A stretch of DNA of 64,000 nt from Hymenobacter mucosus (GCF_900188255.1 NZ_FZNS01000001.1:1-64000), one strand, 5' to 3'. Shown: positions 45,025-54,770, counted from the stretch's first letter. Made by a program: numbers and translations. The notes: generated by a model from the sequence alone, not told the origin.

Positions 45025-45235
45025 GTGAAGGTGAGCTAGTTGAGATAAAGACAAGGTAAAGGCTAGGAAGTTGCGGCCCAGCTCTGAGGCTTCTTCCCCA
45101 ACGAAGTAGCCCCTAATAACGCGTATCCTGTTTCACGCCGTTGCTCGCTCTACTAAGGGCCAGATGCCAGCGTAGCGGGTGGCGCAAAATCAACGCTGGG
45201 GCTTACTTCTCCGCAGCCCAACAAAGAAAGCCTCG

Positions 45236-45243
45236 TACCTTTG
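45236..45243 (+). promoter_or_regulatory. -7 promoter box for ispG
   Basis: TACCTTTG matches TAnnTTTG exactly and ends 59 bases before the ispG ATG. Confidence 0.5.
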
Positions 45244-45302
45244 CCAACAAGCAACTTTACCAACCCCTACGCAGTTTCTGCTACGCATAATCTGCCTGCC
45301 GT

Positions 45303-47378
45303 ATGAGCCTGACTTCCAAAATCTACTGCCCCAGCCTCACCGAATACAAACGCCGCCTCGCCCGGGAAGTAAAAATCGGGGAGTTGCCCATGGGAGGGCT
45401 CAACCCCATTCGGGTGCAGAGCATGACCACCGTGGATACCATGGACACGCTGGGCTCGGTGGAACAGACCCTGCGCATGGTAGAGGCCGGCTGCGAGTAT
45501 GTGCGCATCACGGCCCCCAGCGTGAAGGAGGCGCAAAACCTGCTGGAAATCAAGAAGGAACTGCGTAAGCGCGGCTGCAACGTGCCTCTCATTGCCGATA
45601 TTCACTTCACGCCCAACGCCGCGGAACTAGCCGCCCGCATTGTGGAGAAAGTGCGCGTGAACCCCGGCAACTACGCCGATAAAAAGAAGTTCGACGTCAT
45701 TGAGTACACCGATGCTACCTACGCGGCCGAGGTAGACCGCATCCGGGAGCGTTTTCGGCCCCTGGTGCAGATCTGCAAGCAGTACGGCACGGCAATGCGC
45801 ATCGGCACCAACCACGGCTCCCTGTCCGACCGGATCCTGTCGCGCTACGGCGATACGCCCTTGGGTATGGTAGAGTCGGCGCTGGAATTTCTGCGTCTGT
45901 GCGAAGAAGAGAACTACTACGACGTGGTGCTGAGCATGAAAGCCTCCAACACGCAGGTAATGGTACAGGCTTACCGCTTGCTGGTGCAGAAGCTTGACGA
46001 GGAAGGCTTGCAGCCCTACCCGCTACACCTGGGCGTAACGGAAGCCGGCGAGGCCGAGGACGGCCGCATCAAGTCGGCCGTGGGCATCGGCACGCTGCTG
46101 GAAGACGGCCTAGGGGATACCGTGCGCGTGAGCCTCACCGAAGCGCCCGAAGCCGAAGCGCCCGTTGCCAAAGCGCTCATTGACCGCTACACCACCCGTG
46201 CTGCCGATGCCAAGCCCATTGCCCCGCTCACGGAAGACTTTGCAACGGCGGGGGCTGCTGCGGCCTCCGGTGCCCACGTATTCAATGCTGATCTGATTAG
46301 CAACGACGCCAATCTGTCGCCGATTGATCCTTTCCAGTACCACCGTCGGGCTACCCGCGAGGTCCTGAACCTTGGGGGCCAGAATGTGCCCCGCGTGCTG
46401 GTAGACCTCTCGCGCCTGCCCTCACTGGAGTACGCCGACCTGCGGGCTGCCGGCCACCTGTACTCAGCCTTCCTCGACAAGTTTCAGATGAATGACCTAG
46501 GCGCCGACTACGTGTATTCGGGCCAGCGCCCGGTGCCGTTTATGCTGCCCAACGGCCTGAAAGAGGTGCTTGACTTCTCGGCTTGGGTTGATGGCGGCCA
46601 GCGCCCCGATCATTACCCGGCATTTACGCCCGCCGAGTACGCAGTGGCCAGTGCCAAGCATCCGGAGCTGAACTTCGTGTTTCAGACCCTGGATTCGCTG
46701 ACGCCTGCTACCCTCGACCACCTGCGGGAAGACCCCACGGCCGTTGTAATTCTGCGCACCGACAATGCCCACGCCATGCCGGAAATTCGACGGGCCTTCT
46801 TCCGCCTGATTCATAGTGGCGTCACCAACCCCGTTATCATCAGCCGCCAGTACCCTGAGCTAACGCCTGAACAGACTCAACTCTACGCCGCTACTGACGT
46901 GGGAGGTCTGCTCCTGGATGGCCTGGGCGATGGCGTAGTGCTCAGCACGGAACTACTGCCAGAGCGTAGCAAAGCCGAGTGGCTCCAGACCCTAGACCAG
47001 CTCAACCAACTCAGTTTTGGGATTCTGCAGGCGGCCCGCACGCGCATGTCTAAAACGGAGTACATCAGCTGCCCCAGCTGCGGCCGTACCTTGTTCGACC
47101 TCCAGGAAACCACTGCCATGATCCGCAAGCGCACCGACCACCTAAAGGGCGTGAAAATTGGCATCATGGGCTGCATCGTGAATGGCCCTGGCGAAATGGC
47201 CGACGCCGATTACGGCTACGTGGGCGTGGGCAAGGGTAAAATTGCTCTCTACCGCGGCCAGGAAGTCATTAAGAAATCCGTGCCCGAAGAGCAAGCCGTA
47301 GACCAGCTCATCGACCTCATGCGCGAGGACGGCAAGTGGATTGAACCTATGCGACTAGAGGAATCGGTGGTCGGGTAG
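45303..47378 (+). CDS. ispG: 4-hydroxy-3-methylbut-2-en-1-yl diphosphate synthase IspG
   Basis: 691 residues, the long Bacteroidota/plant form with an inserted domain (bacterial short form is about 370). It reduces MEcPP to HMBPP in the MEP isoprenoid pathway. The N-terminal TIM barrel is clear (VKIGELPMGGLNPIRVQSMT; CNVPLIADIHFTPNAAELAA; GTAMRIGTNHGSLSDRI). The insert spans about residues 280-560. The C-terminal 4Fe-4S domain has YISCPSCGRTLFDLQETTA (two Cys) and GIMGCIVNGPGEMADADYGY (third Cys and the Glu ligand). A promoter lies at 45236. Confidence 0.96.
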   Translation: MSLTSKIYCPSLTEYKRRLAREVKIGELPMGGLNPIRVQSMTTVDTMDTLGSVEQTLRMVEAGCEYVRITAPSVKEAQNLLEIKKELRKRGCNVPLIADIHFTPNAAELAARIVEKVRVNPGNYADKKKFDVIEYTDATYAAEVDRIRERFRPLVQICKQYGTAMRIGTNHGSLSDRILSRYGDTPLGMVESALEFLRLCEEENYYDVVLSMKASNTQVMVQAYRLLVQKLDEEGLQPYPLHLGVTEAGEAEDGRIKSAVGIGTLLEDGLGDTVRVSLTEAPEAEAPVAKALIDRYTTRAADAKPIAPLTEDFATAGAAAASGAHVFNADLISNDANLSPIDPFQYHRRATREVLNLGGQNVPRVLVDLSRLPSLEYADLRAAGHLYSAFLDKFQMNDLGADYVYSGQRPVPFMLPNGLKEVLDFSAWVDGGQRPDHYPAFTPAEYAVASAKHPELNFVFQTLDSLTPATLDHLREDPTAVVILRTDNAHAMPEIRRAFFRLIHSGVTNPVIISRQYPELTPEQTQLYAATDVGGLLLDGLGDGVVLSTELLPERSKAEWLQTLDQLNQLSFGILQAARTRMSKTEYISCPSCGRTLFDLQETTAMIRKRTDHLKGVKIGIMGCIVNGPGEMADADYGYVGVGKGKIALYRGQEVIKKSVPEEQAVDQLIDLMREDGKWIEPMRLEESVVG

Positions 47379-47397
47379 TACAAGCAAAAGCGCGTTC

Positions 47398-47916
47398 ATG
47401 ATGCATGCGGAAATGATGCGACAGGCTATGGAAATAGCCGGCATCAAGATGAGAGTACATTCTGAACCGTTACGAGACGAGAATAAAGAGGTGCTTCGCC
47501 GAATTGGTTTGCCGGAAGAAGCACAACAGTTCTTTGTAGCCTTTTCTTTCAACATAGATCTTGAAATCGGAGAGCTACACTATGACCAGGCAAATTGCTT
47601 CAAGAAAAATCTTGAGTGGGAGGATGGTTTCCAACGAGCCCTTCGCGCGGGTTTGCTAGTGATAGGCAGCGGATCAACGGGTGATCCAATTGCCCTGGAT
47701 ATTCAAGATCTGCAGGCTGGCTATCTGTTTCATGATTATTTCTGGGAACAGGAGGCGGAAGACCCAAGAAAGTTCTTCATTAAGATGAACTGCTCGTTAG
47801 GCCAGCTCTTTTTGAATTCGGTATCTGTGGAGGAATACCCAGTAGATGCGTACGAAGCCGCTGCATATATGGGCTCTGAGTTCACTGGTCACGAAGACTT
47901 GGAGGATGATCGTTAA
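47398..47916 (+). CDS. SMI1/KNR4 (SUKH)-like protein
   Basis: 172 residues. Several ATGs stand close together (47398, 47401, 47413), so the start is approximate. The pattern VLRRIGLPEEAQQFF, GLLVIGSGSTGDPIALDIQD and LFHDYFWEQEAEDPRKFFI fits the SUKH fold, used by many immunity proteins against polymorphic toxins. No toxin or secretion gene is adjacent, so an orphan immunity or regulatory role is possible. It follows ispG by 19 bases; the base use looks more AT-rich than its neighbours, which hints at transfer. Confidence 0.7.
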   Translation: MMHAEMMRQAMEIAGIKMRVHSEPLRDENKEVLRRIGLPEEAQQFFVAFSFNIDLEIGELHYDQANCFKKNLEWEDGFQRALRAGLLVIGSGSTGDPIALDIQDLQAGYLFHDYFWEQEAEDPRKFFIKMNCSLGQLFLNSVSVEEYPVDAYEAAAYMGSEFTGHEDLEDDR

Positions 47917-47948
47917 AGCATCCGCGCCGCTTATCCGTCTGCTTCCCC

Positions 47949-48611
47949 ATGAAACTACGCGTTATCTTAACGGGGGCTACCGGCATGGTAGGAGAGGGTG
48001 TACTGCTGGAGTGCTTGAACAGCCCCAAAGTGGAGCAGGTGCTCTCCCTTAGCCGCAAGCCCAGCGGCCGCCAGCACCCCAAGCTGCGGGAAATCCTGCA
48101 CGCCGATTTCCACAACCTCTCACCAATCCAAGACCAGCTTGCGGGCTACAGCGCTTGTTTTTTCTGCCTGGGCGCCTCGTCCGTGGGTATGAAGGAGGCG
48201 GAGTACCGCCGCCTGACCTACGACCTCACCCTGCATTTCGCCCACATACTACTGCCCCGCAACCCCGACCTCACGTTCTGCTTCGTGTCAGGGGCGGGTA
48301 CGGATGGCACCTTGAAAAGCGGGCAGATGTGGGCGCGGGTAAAGGGCGAAACGGAAAATGCCTTGCTACAACTGGGCTTCGCGCACGCCTACATGTTTCG
48401 GCCGGCTTTTATGCGCGCTACCCCCGGGCAGAAGCATGTGAAAGGCTACTACCATTTGATTGGGTGGCTATATCCGGTGTTACGGACGGTAGCACCCAAG
48501 TACGTTTCTAAGCTATCAGAGCTAGGGAAGGCCATGATTCGGGTGGCGCAACGCGGCTACTCCAGGTCAGTTCTGGAGGTGCCCGACATCGTGAAACTGG
48601 CTAAGGGATAG
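47949..48611 (+). CDS. NAD(P)-binding Rossmann protein, epimerase-like
   Basis: 220 residues starting MKLRVILTGATGMVGEGVLL. GATGMVG is the dinucleotide-binding motif. The middle (YSACFFCLGASSVGMKEAEY; FCFVSGAGTDGTLKSGQMWA, then RVKGETENALLQLGF) and the end fit the atypical SDR / HTATIP2-like family, and it resembles the 43084 gene. Substrate unknown. It follows the SUKH-like gene by 32 bases. Confidence 0.83.
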   Translation: MKLRVILTGATGMVGEGVLLECLNSPKVEQVLSLSRKPSGRQHPKLREILHADFHNLSPIQDQLAGYSACFFCLGASSVGMKEAEYRRLTYDLTLHFAHILLPRNPDLTFCFVSGAGTDGTLKSGQMWARVKGETENALLQLGFAHAYMFRPAFMRATPGQKHVKGYYHLIGWLYPVLRTVAPKYVSKLSELGKAMIRVAQRGYSRSVLEVPDIVKLAKG

Positions 48612-48722
48612 GCCACGCAAGCGCCAAAAGCGTAAAACCACAGGAGTAGCCTGGGTAGTGCGTAGGGTCCTCTTCTTATTTTATTGGAGTGGGTTCTGGG
48701 CGGTACCGTTACGTATATCTGT

Positions 48723-49043
48723 ATGGCCTCCCGTTTGCTAACCTTGCCTGAGTTGGGCTTGCTGCTTTATATGCTGCGCGGCAAACCGCACGTAGAGCAC
48801 CTTTTAGCGGTATTGCCCACGGCCCAGGTAGAAGACCTGACCGATGGTGGCGTGGGAAGCATCCGGTTCGTGAGCACAAAGCTGCGCCGCCGCTTGGGTA
48901 GCTCCATTGCGGAACTGTGGTACTCGGATGAGGATGGGGTAGCCGTGCTGGCCTCGCTTTACCTAGATGAGGAAGGCGAGCTATACGAACTGGATAGCTG
49001 GAAAGTAGACGGTTCTCCTTTGCGGCGCATACCCGTTTTCTGA
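48723..49043 (+). CDS. conserved hypothetical protein (possibly DUF6984)
   Basis: 106 residues from the ATG at 48723 (MASRLLTLPELGLLLYMLRG). The pattern VEDLTDGGVGSIRFVSTKLR, then EDGVAVLASLYLDEEGELYE and LDSWKVDGSPLRRIP, matches a small family I recall as DUF6984. Cytoplasmic. No function known. The 200-base gap to the next gene holds nothing clear. Confidence 0.6.
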   Translation: MASRLLTLPELGLLLYMLRGKPHVEHLLAVLPTAQVEDLTDGGVGSIRFVSTKLRRRLGSSIAELWYSDEDGVAVLASLYLDEEGELYELDSWKVDGSPLRRIPVF

Positions 49044-49241
49044 CCGCCGTACGCTTGCCACTGTGGTTCTAGGGATTAGTGCTGAGCGGAACCCCATGAG
49101 CCAAGCGAGTAGGAGCTAAGCCGTCGGCTTTAGGGATAGAACTAGTCACCATTCGGCAAGTAATAAGTTGAGCTTGGTCGGGAGCTGGAACAATTCCCGG
49201 ATATTTGGTAGAATTTTCCTGCCCTTTATTCGCTTTTCCGC

Positions 49242-49982
49242 TTGAGTCGGACGCCCGCCCCTGCTTCACCACTGGCCCTGGTACTGCCCTGTTACAACCC
49301 GCCCGCCGGTTGGACTGCCAACATTGTATCCAGCTTAGCCCGGTTCGAAGCTCTATTGCCTACCGAAGCCCGCCCTGTGCACCTCTACCTCGTCAACGAT
49401 GGTAGCGCCGCCGTTACCGACGACGACGTGCACTTCCTGCGGGCCAGCCTGCCCCACTTCACCTACCTCACGTATTCCCTAAATAAAGGCAAGGGCTACG
49501 CCTTGCGCACGGGCATCAGTCAGGTAACGGAGCCGATGTGCCTGTTCACCGACATCGACTTTCCGTACGAGGAAACCAGCATGGCTACGGTGCTCGAAGC
49601 CCTGCGGACGGGCCAGTGCGATGTAGCCGTGGGCACCCGCGACGAAGCGTACTACGCCAAAGTGCCAGCCGGCCGGGTGTTCATTTCCAAGATGCTACGC
49701 CGCAGCACGGGCCTTTTACTAGGTTTGCCAGTTTCGGATACGCAGTGCGGGCTCAAGGGCTTCAACGAACAGGGAAGACACGTATTCCTGCGCGGAAAAA
49801 TCGACCGGTACCTGTTTGACTTAGAGTTTATCTTTCTGGCTTCGCGGCCTGGCGCCCGCTTGCGGGTGCGGCCAGTGCCGGTACGTCTCAAGCCAGGCGT
49901 TATCTTTTCGCGCATGAATCCGAAGATTCTGCTCAACGAAAGTGGGAGCTTCCTCAAAATTCTGCTGGCCCGATTTATATGA
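49242..49982 (+). CDS. glycosyltransferase family 2
   Basis: 246 residues. A GT-A fold: LALVLPCYNPPAGWTANIVS at the start, VNDGSAAVTDDDVHFLRASL, YSLNKGKGYALRTGI near residue 80, and CLFTDIDFPYEE with the metal-binding DID near residue 103. VGTRDEAYYAKVPAGRVFIS and GLPVSDTQCGLKGFNE resemble polyprenyl-phosphate sugar transferases (DPM1/GtrB-like), but no C-terminal membrane helices are present. The start is TTG (49242); no better ATG is available. It overlaps the next gene by four bases (ATGA), so the two are coupled. Confidence 0.85.
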   Translation: MSRTPAPASPLALVLPCYNPPAGWTANIVSSLARFEALLPTEARPVHLYLVNDGSAAVTDDDVHFLRASLPHFTYLTYSLNKGKGYALRTGISQVTEPMCLFTDIDFPYEETSMATVLEALRTGQCDVAVGTRDEAYYAKVPAGRVFISKMLRRSTGLLLGLPVSDTQCGLKGFNEQGRHVFLRGKIDRYLFDLEFIFLASRPGARLRVRPVPVRLKPGVIFSRMNPKILLNESGSFLKILLARFI

Positions 49983-52360
49983 GTATGCAAGTGCGCAATC
50001 AGCGGAGCCGGCACTGGCTAACGCTGGTCGTGGTGTTGGCCGTTGGGCTGCTGGGTAGTGCGCTGTTTGCGCCCATTGTGGAGCATCCAGGGGGCTACCT
50101 CTTCAGTAGTATTGATGATGGTATCAAGAACTACTACACCGCGGCGTGGTATGTGCAGCACGACACTGCGTGGTGGTTCAGCGGTATGAATTATCCCTTC
50201 GGTGAACACGTGGTGTTCACCGATAACCAGCCGCCGCTGGCCTATGTCTTAGGGGTGTTCCACCGCCAGGGTGTGGCCTTGGATGTGGTAGCGGTGTTCA
50301 ACGTGCTGATGCTGCTGGCCCAACTATTGAGCGTGCCGCCGCTGCTGGCACTGTTGCGGCGCTGCCGCCTGCCCGCATGGTATGCGGCCTTGGCTACTGG
50401 GCTCATTGTATTGCTGGCGCCTCAGCTAGAGCGCATGCTGGGCCACTACGCGCTGTCGTACTCCTGCGTCATTCCCTTGCTCTGGTATGCGCTGGTGCGG
50501 GCCACTGAAACCACTACGCGCCGGCCGGGCTTGTGGTATGCTGCCTACGCCACGCTCACCACGGTATTCGGTTTTCTGCATCCCTACTACTTAGCTATCA
50601 GCGCCTTGCTTTTGCTGGCGCACAGTGCTGTAGCGTGGTGGCAGCGGCCTAAGGCGCTGCGCGGTCGGCCGTCTGTCGGTTTTTGGTTGCGGGTGCTGGC
50701 CACGGTAGCTGTGCCGATGGTGCTGTTTCAGGCGTCATTGGCACTGACGGACCCTTTCGCCGCCGATCGGCCCACCAATCCCTACGGCTTCTTTGCTTAC
50801 AGTTCTTCGGTGTGGAGTGTGTTCTTCCCGGTTGAAACGCCAGTGCGCGAAGCGTGGCAGCGTGTCTTCCACACCCCCGATCCTAGCTGGGAAGGCCAGG
50901 CGTATGTGGGCCTCGTGGCTACTCTTATCACCCTGGCTACTCTGGTACGGGTAGGGCAGCGGCTGCGGCGCCGGCAGTGGCGCCGACTCCGATGGCCGGC
51001 CCTGCCGCCAGTGCTGCGCGTAAGCCTTTGGGCCGGGCTATTGATTCTACTTTTTTCCATGGGCTGGCCGTTTCGGTGGGGCTTAGAAGGGCTGCTGAAC
51101 TTCCTTGGGCCCATCCGGCAGTTTCGCTCTATTGGGCGCTTTGCCTGGATCTTCTACTACTTCTACTCCGTGTACGCTGCGTATGCGCTCTACCAAGGCT
51201 TCCGTTGGTTGCGCCAGCGTGGCCGTAAGGAGGTAGCTACCGGCGTATTAAGCGCCTGTTTGCTGCTGTGGGCCGTGGAGGGCGTCTTCAACACGGCCCA
51301 CAAATCCTACCGTATTCTGCATCCTGAGCGCGGAAGAGGCCGCACGCTGAGCGCTACTTCCACCACCTACCCCCAGCGGCTGCGGCAAGCTGGTCGCCAA
51401 GCCCAAGAGTTTCAGGCTCTGGTGCCACTGCCGTTTTACCTCTTGGGCAGCGAGGTATTCTCAATTGGTCACGGCGACAAAAGCTCATACGAGAGCATGC
51501 GTGCTTCGCTGGAGATGGGAATGCCGCTGGCCGCCACTATGCTGTCTCGCACGCCGCTGTATCAGGCCCAAGCTACCGGTCAACTGCTGAGCCACCCAGC
51601 CATCGACAAGCCCGTGTTAGCTCACTACCCCGACCAACGGCCTTTGCTGGTGCTCGTAGCGGCCGGGGAAGAGCTAGATTCAACAGAAGCTTCACTGCTT
51701 GCCCGGGCCCATATTTTCTACCGCGATTCCACTGTATGGTTGGCCGAGCTACCCATAAGCCAGCTGGAAAACCGGCCCGCACTTACCGCCTCCTTCCGGC
51801 AGCAACGCGCTCAGCTAATAGCCCGCCCCGGTTACTGGGCGTCGGCCTCGGCTCCGCAGATAGTGCACCTAGGCTTCGATACGCCCGCCCAGGAGCCTTC
51901 CTTTAGCGGGGCCGACAAGCTGCCAGCATTCCAAGGCGGTAGCGCCCAGGGGCTGCGCAAGAACGGATTCTTTCTGCTGAATCAGCCGCAGCAGCAAGCT
52001 GGCTGGTACGAAGCCTCCATTTGGGCCTATGCCCGCACCACCGACCTGCCCACCCTGCATGGCAGCCTGCTTAGTGCTACCGGTGCCGTGCTCGATAGTG
52101 CGCAGGCCCACACGAAATATAGCCCCGATATTCTAGGCGACTGGGTGCGGCTGACCGTGCGACTGCGCGTGCGCCAGCCCGGTCAGCGCCTGCGCTTCTG
52201 GATGCGCGGCCGAAAAGTGTGGTTTGATGAGTTTGAGCTGCGCCCCGCCGCCGTCACTAGTTGGCGGCAGCCTACGCCCTCGGCCCCGTTGGTGCGCAAC
52301 AACTATCCTCTCATAGCCCCACCTTTCCCCGCCGAGCTGCCAAAAGACCGGCGGAAGTAG
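49979..52360 (+). CDS. large membrane protein, GT-C-like glycosyltransferase candidate
   Basis: 793 residues. About ten membrane helices fill residues 12-445 (LTLVVVLAVGLLGSALFAPI; DVVAVFNVLMLLAQLLSVPP; YAALATGLIVLLAPQL; VSLWAGLLILLFSMGWPF). The first loop after helix 1 has DDGIKNYYTAAWY, an acidic pair in the position of GT-C active sites. The last 300 residues are extracytoplasmic, ending in a beta-sandwich-like part (LRVRQPGQRLRFWMRGRKVW). With the coupled GT2 it probably forms a polyprenyl-phosphate sugar pathway for surface glycan. The GT-C call is inference. Confidence 0.75.
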   Translation: MSMQVRNQRSRHWLTLVVVLAVGLLGSALFAPIVEHPGGYLFSSIDDGIKNYYTAAWYVQHDTAWWFSGMNYPFGEHVVFTDNQPPLAYVLGVFHRQGVALDVVAVFNVLMLLAQLLSVPPLLALLRRCRLPAWYAALATGLIVLLAPQLERMLGHYALSYSCVIPLLWYALVRATETTTRRPGLWYAAYATLTTVFGFLHPYYLAISALLLLAHSAVAWWQRPKALRGRPSVGFWLRVLATVAVPMVLFQASLALTDPFAADRPTNPYGFFAYSSSVWSVFFPVETPVREAWQRVFHTPDPSWEGQAYVGLVATLITLATLVRVGQRLRRRQWRRLRWPALPPVLRVSLWAGLLILLFSMGWPFRWGLEGLLNFLGPIRQFRSIGRFAWIFYYFYSVYAAYALYQGFRWLRQRGRKEVATGVLSACLLLWAVEGVFNTAHKSYRILHPERGRGRTLSATSTTYPQRLRQAGRQAQEFQALVPLPFYLLGSEVFSIGHGDKSSYESMRASLEMGMPLAATMLSRTPLYQAQATGQLLSHPAIDKPVLAHYPDQRPLLVLVAAGEELDSTEASLLARAHIFYRDSTVWLAELPISQLENRPALTASFRQQRAQLIARPGYWASASAPQIVHLGFDTPAQEPSFSGADKLPAFQGGSAQGLRKNGFFLLNQPQQQAGWYEASIWAYARTTDLPTLHGSLLSATGAVLDSAQAHTKYSPDILGDWVRLTVRLRVRQPGQRLRFWMRGRKVWFDEFELRPAAVTSWRQPTPSAPLVRNNYPLIAPPFPAELPKDRRK

Positions 52361-52369
52361 CCACGCCCG

Positions 52370-52831
52370 CTACTTACACTTTTCCTTGCGGCGCGTGTCG
52401 ATGATGTGGGCAATTTTCCAGCCGTCTGTGAGCTTCACGAGTTGGAAGCAGTTGTATCCACAATGGCTGAAGGTGCTACCCAGGTAAAATTCATACGGCG
52501 TCCACACGCTAGCCAAGTTGGCATCAATCAAAACCTTATCGAAGGTGATGCGCTCATCCCAAACTTCCTTGTGCGGGCTTCCTACTGCTTTTACAAACTC
52601 CGTTGGGCTTTCCGGTCGGAGCACCGTTTGGCCATTGCGGGAGCTGAGCGTGTGAAACACAGCACCTGGCGCTAGGGTACGGCGCACGGCTGCGCTATCG
52701 GCGCGGCGCATACCATCGAAAAACGCCTGAATGGTTTTCTGCACGGCTGCCGTTTCGGAAGCGGGCGTTTGAGCCGTTACGGCGGTAGCCGACCCTACGA
52801 TCAGCGCAAAAACAAGACGAGTATGGAACAT
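52370..52831 (-). CDS. secreted SnoaL/NTF2-like protein
   Basis: 153 residues. Signal peptide MFHTRLVFALIVGSATAVTA, mature part AAVQKTIQAFFDGMRRADSA, AVRRTLAPGAVFHTLSSRNG, and the ending FQLVKLTDGWKIAHIIDTRR are typical of NTF2-like / DUF4440 proteins. The fold is a cone-shaped ligand-binding pocket; ligand unknown. Two Cys (SHCGYNCFQL) may be oxidised in the periplasm. Convergent with the 49979 gene. Confidence 0.85.
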   Translation of the reverse strand: MFHTRLVFALIVGSATAVTAQTPASETAAVQKTIQAFFDGMRRADSAAVRRTLAPGAVFHTLSSRNGQTVLRPESPTEFVKAVGSPHKEVWDERITFDKVLIDANLASVWTPYEFYLGSTFSHCGYNCFQLVKLTDGWKIAHIIDTRRKEKCK

Positions 52832-52952
52832 AAAAGGAGGGTAGGAATGGAAAGTACTAGGTAGAACTAGGGATGTGGTGCCCCCGCCAAGTGCTTGGGC
52901 GGCGCCAGTGGATAAAATTATGTTATTCTGCTCCCCAACGCACCCATTGGGT

Positions 52953-52960
52953 TAATTTTG
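52953..52960 (+). promoter_or_regulatory. -7 promoter box for the acyl-CoA ligase
   Basis: TAATTTTG matches TAnnTTTG and ends 43 bases before the ATG at 53004. Confidence 0.5.
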
Positions 52961-53003
52961 CGGTTTGCAATTGACCTGCGTCTCCCTGCCATCCCGTTTC
53001 TGC

Positions 53004-54770
53004 ATGACTTTTCGCCGCACCTTCGACCTGCTTGCTCATCTTGCTACCACCACGCCCCAGGCCGACTGCCTGGTGGCAAAAAAAGACGGTAGCTGGCAAC
53101 CACTGAGCGCGCAGCGCGTGCAGGAGCTCAGCAACCAGGTTAGCTTGGGTTTGCGCCAGCTGGGCGTTGAGCCAGGTGACAAGGTCGCCATCATTTCCAC
53201 CAACCGCCCTGAGTGGGTTATTGCTGATTTTGGCATTGCTCAGCTGGGAGCCGTAAGCGTACCAATGTACCCCACCATTACGGTGGAGGACTACCGCCAC
53301 ATATTTCAGGATGCCGGCGTGCGGGTAGTACTGGTGGAAAACAAGAAGCTGTTGAGCCGGGTGCAGGAAGCCGTGGCGGGCATGACACCTGGGCCGGAGC
53401 ACATTTTCTCGTTCGATGAACTGCCCGAGGTCGGTAATTTCCAGAGCTTGCTAGTCCTGGGTAAGTCCGCCGAGGTAACCGAGTTGGAGACGCTGAAAGC
53501 CGCCGTGCAGCCCGACGACTTACTTACGCTAATTTATACTTCGGGCACTACGGGCCGGCCCAAGGGTGTGATGCTCAGCCACCGTAACATCCTTTATAAT
53601 TGCGAGAACCTAACGGGTTATCTGCCGCTGCCTGCCGGCAATAAGGCGTTGAGCTTCCTGCCCCTCAGCCATATTTTTGAGCGCACGGCCACCTACCTCT
53701 ACCTGCAGTTAGGTTTCAGTGTATGGTACGCTGAGAGCGTAGAGCGCATAGCCGACAACCTGCGCGAAGTGCAGCCCCAGGTATTTACCACGGTGCCACG
53801 CCTGCTAGAAAAAATCTATGATAAGATTGTGGCGAAAGGCCAGGAGCTGACGGGGGCAAAGAAAAAGCTGTTCTTCTGGGCGCTAGACTTAGGCTTGCGC
53901 TACGATACGCAGCAGAACCAAGGCATGTGGTATAACGCCCAGTTGGCACTAGCTAACAAGCTAGTGTTCAGCAAGTGGCGCGAGGCTATGGGAGGTAAAA
54001 TCTGCTATATCGTGAGTGGGGGTGGTGCCTTGCAGCCGCGCCTGGCTCGAGTGTTCTGGGCCGCCGGTATTCGGGTAATGGAAGGCTATGGCATGACGGA
54101 AACGGCCCCTGTTATTGCTGCTAGCCAGCCCGTGCCCGAGGGCAACCTGATTGGGGCGGTAGGCCCCGTAATTCCAGGCGTGGAAGTGAAAATTGCCGCC
54201 GACGGTGAAATTCTGACTCGCTCGCCTTCCGTGATGCAGGGCTACTACAATCGACCCGATCTGACCCAGGAAGTTATTGATTCCGATGGCTGGCTGCATA
54301 CCGGCGACATCGGGGAGTTTATTGCGGGTCGCTTCCTGAAAATCACGGACCGCAAGAAGGAGATGTTTAAAACTTCCAACGGTAAGTACGTGGCTCCGCA
54401 GCCCTTGGAATCTAAGCTAGCCGAGTCGCCGTTGGTAGAGCAGGTAATGGTAGTAGGTGAGGGGCAGAAGTTTGCCGCGGCGCTGTTAGTGCCCGCTTTT
54501 ACCGAGCTGCGCGCCTGGGCTCAGAAACGTGGCTTGCCTACTGACCTTTCCGATGCGGCCTTGGCGGCTCACGCTCAGGTGCAACAGCTCTATGACCAGT
54601 TAGTACAGCAGGCCAATGCTGCCTTCGCCCAATGGGAACAAATCAAAAAGGTAGTGCTGCTGCCGGAGCTGTGGAGCGTAGAATCGGGTGAGTTGACTCC
54701 CACTATGAAAGTAAAGCGTAAGATCATCAGCCAAAATAACCAACAGCGCATCGAAGCCATTTACCAGTAG
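53004..54770 (+). CDS. long-chain acyl-CoA synthetase (AMP-forming)
   Basis: 588 residues from the ATG at 53004 (MTFRRTFDLLAHLATTTPQA). The AMP-binding P-loop LIYTSGTTGRPKGVMLSHRN is near residue 185; GYGMTETAPVIAAS near residue 360 and DGWLHTGDIGEFIAGRFLKI, then TDRKKEMFKTSNGKYVAP are the other adenylation motifs. It resembles FadD15-like long-chain ligases. It activates fatty acids to acyl-CoA with ATP. Single gene with own promoter. Confidence 0.94.
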   Translation: MTFRRTFDLLAHLATTTPQADCLVAKKDGSWQPLSAQRVQELSNQVSLGLRQLGVEPGDKVAIISTNRPEWVIADFGIAQLGAVSVPMYPTITVEDYRHIFQDAGVRVVLVENKKLLSRVQEAVAGMTPGPEHIFSFDELPEVGNFQSLLVLGKSAEVTELETLKAAVQPDDLLTLIYTSGTTGRPKGVMLSHRNILYNCENLTGYLPLPAGNKALSFLPLSHIFERTATYLYLQLGFSVWYAESVERIADNLREVQPQVFTTVPRLLEKIYDKIVAKGQELTGAKKKLFFWALDLGLRYDTQQNQGMWYNAQLALANKLVFSKWREAMGGKICYIVSGGGALQPRLARVFWAAGIRVMEGYGMTETAPVIAASQPVPEGNLIGAVGPVIPGVEVKIAADGEILTRSPSVMQGYYNRPDLTQEVIDSDGWLHTGDIGEFIAGRFLKITDRKKEMFKTSNGKYVAPQPLESKLAESPLVEQVMVVGEGQKFAAALLVPAFTELRAWAQKRGLPTDLSDAALAAHAQVQQLYDQLVQQANAAFAQWEQIKKVVLLPELWSVESGELTPTMKVKRKIISQNNQQRIEAIYQ

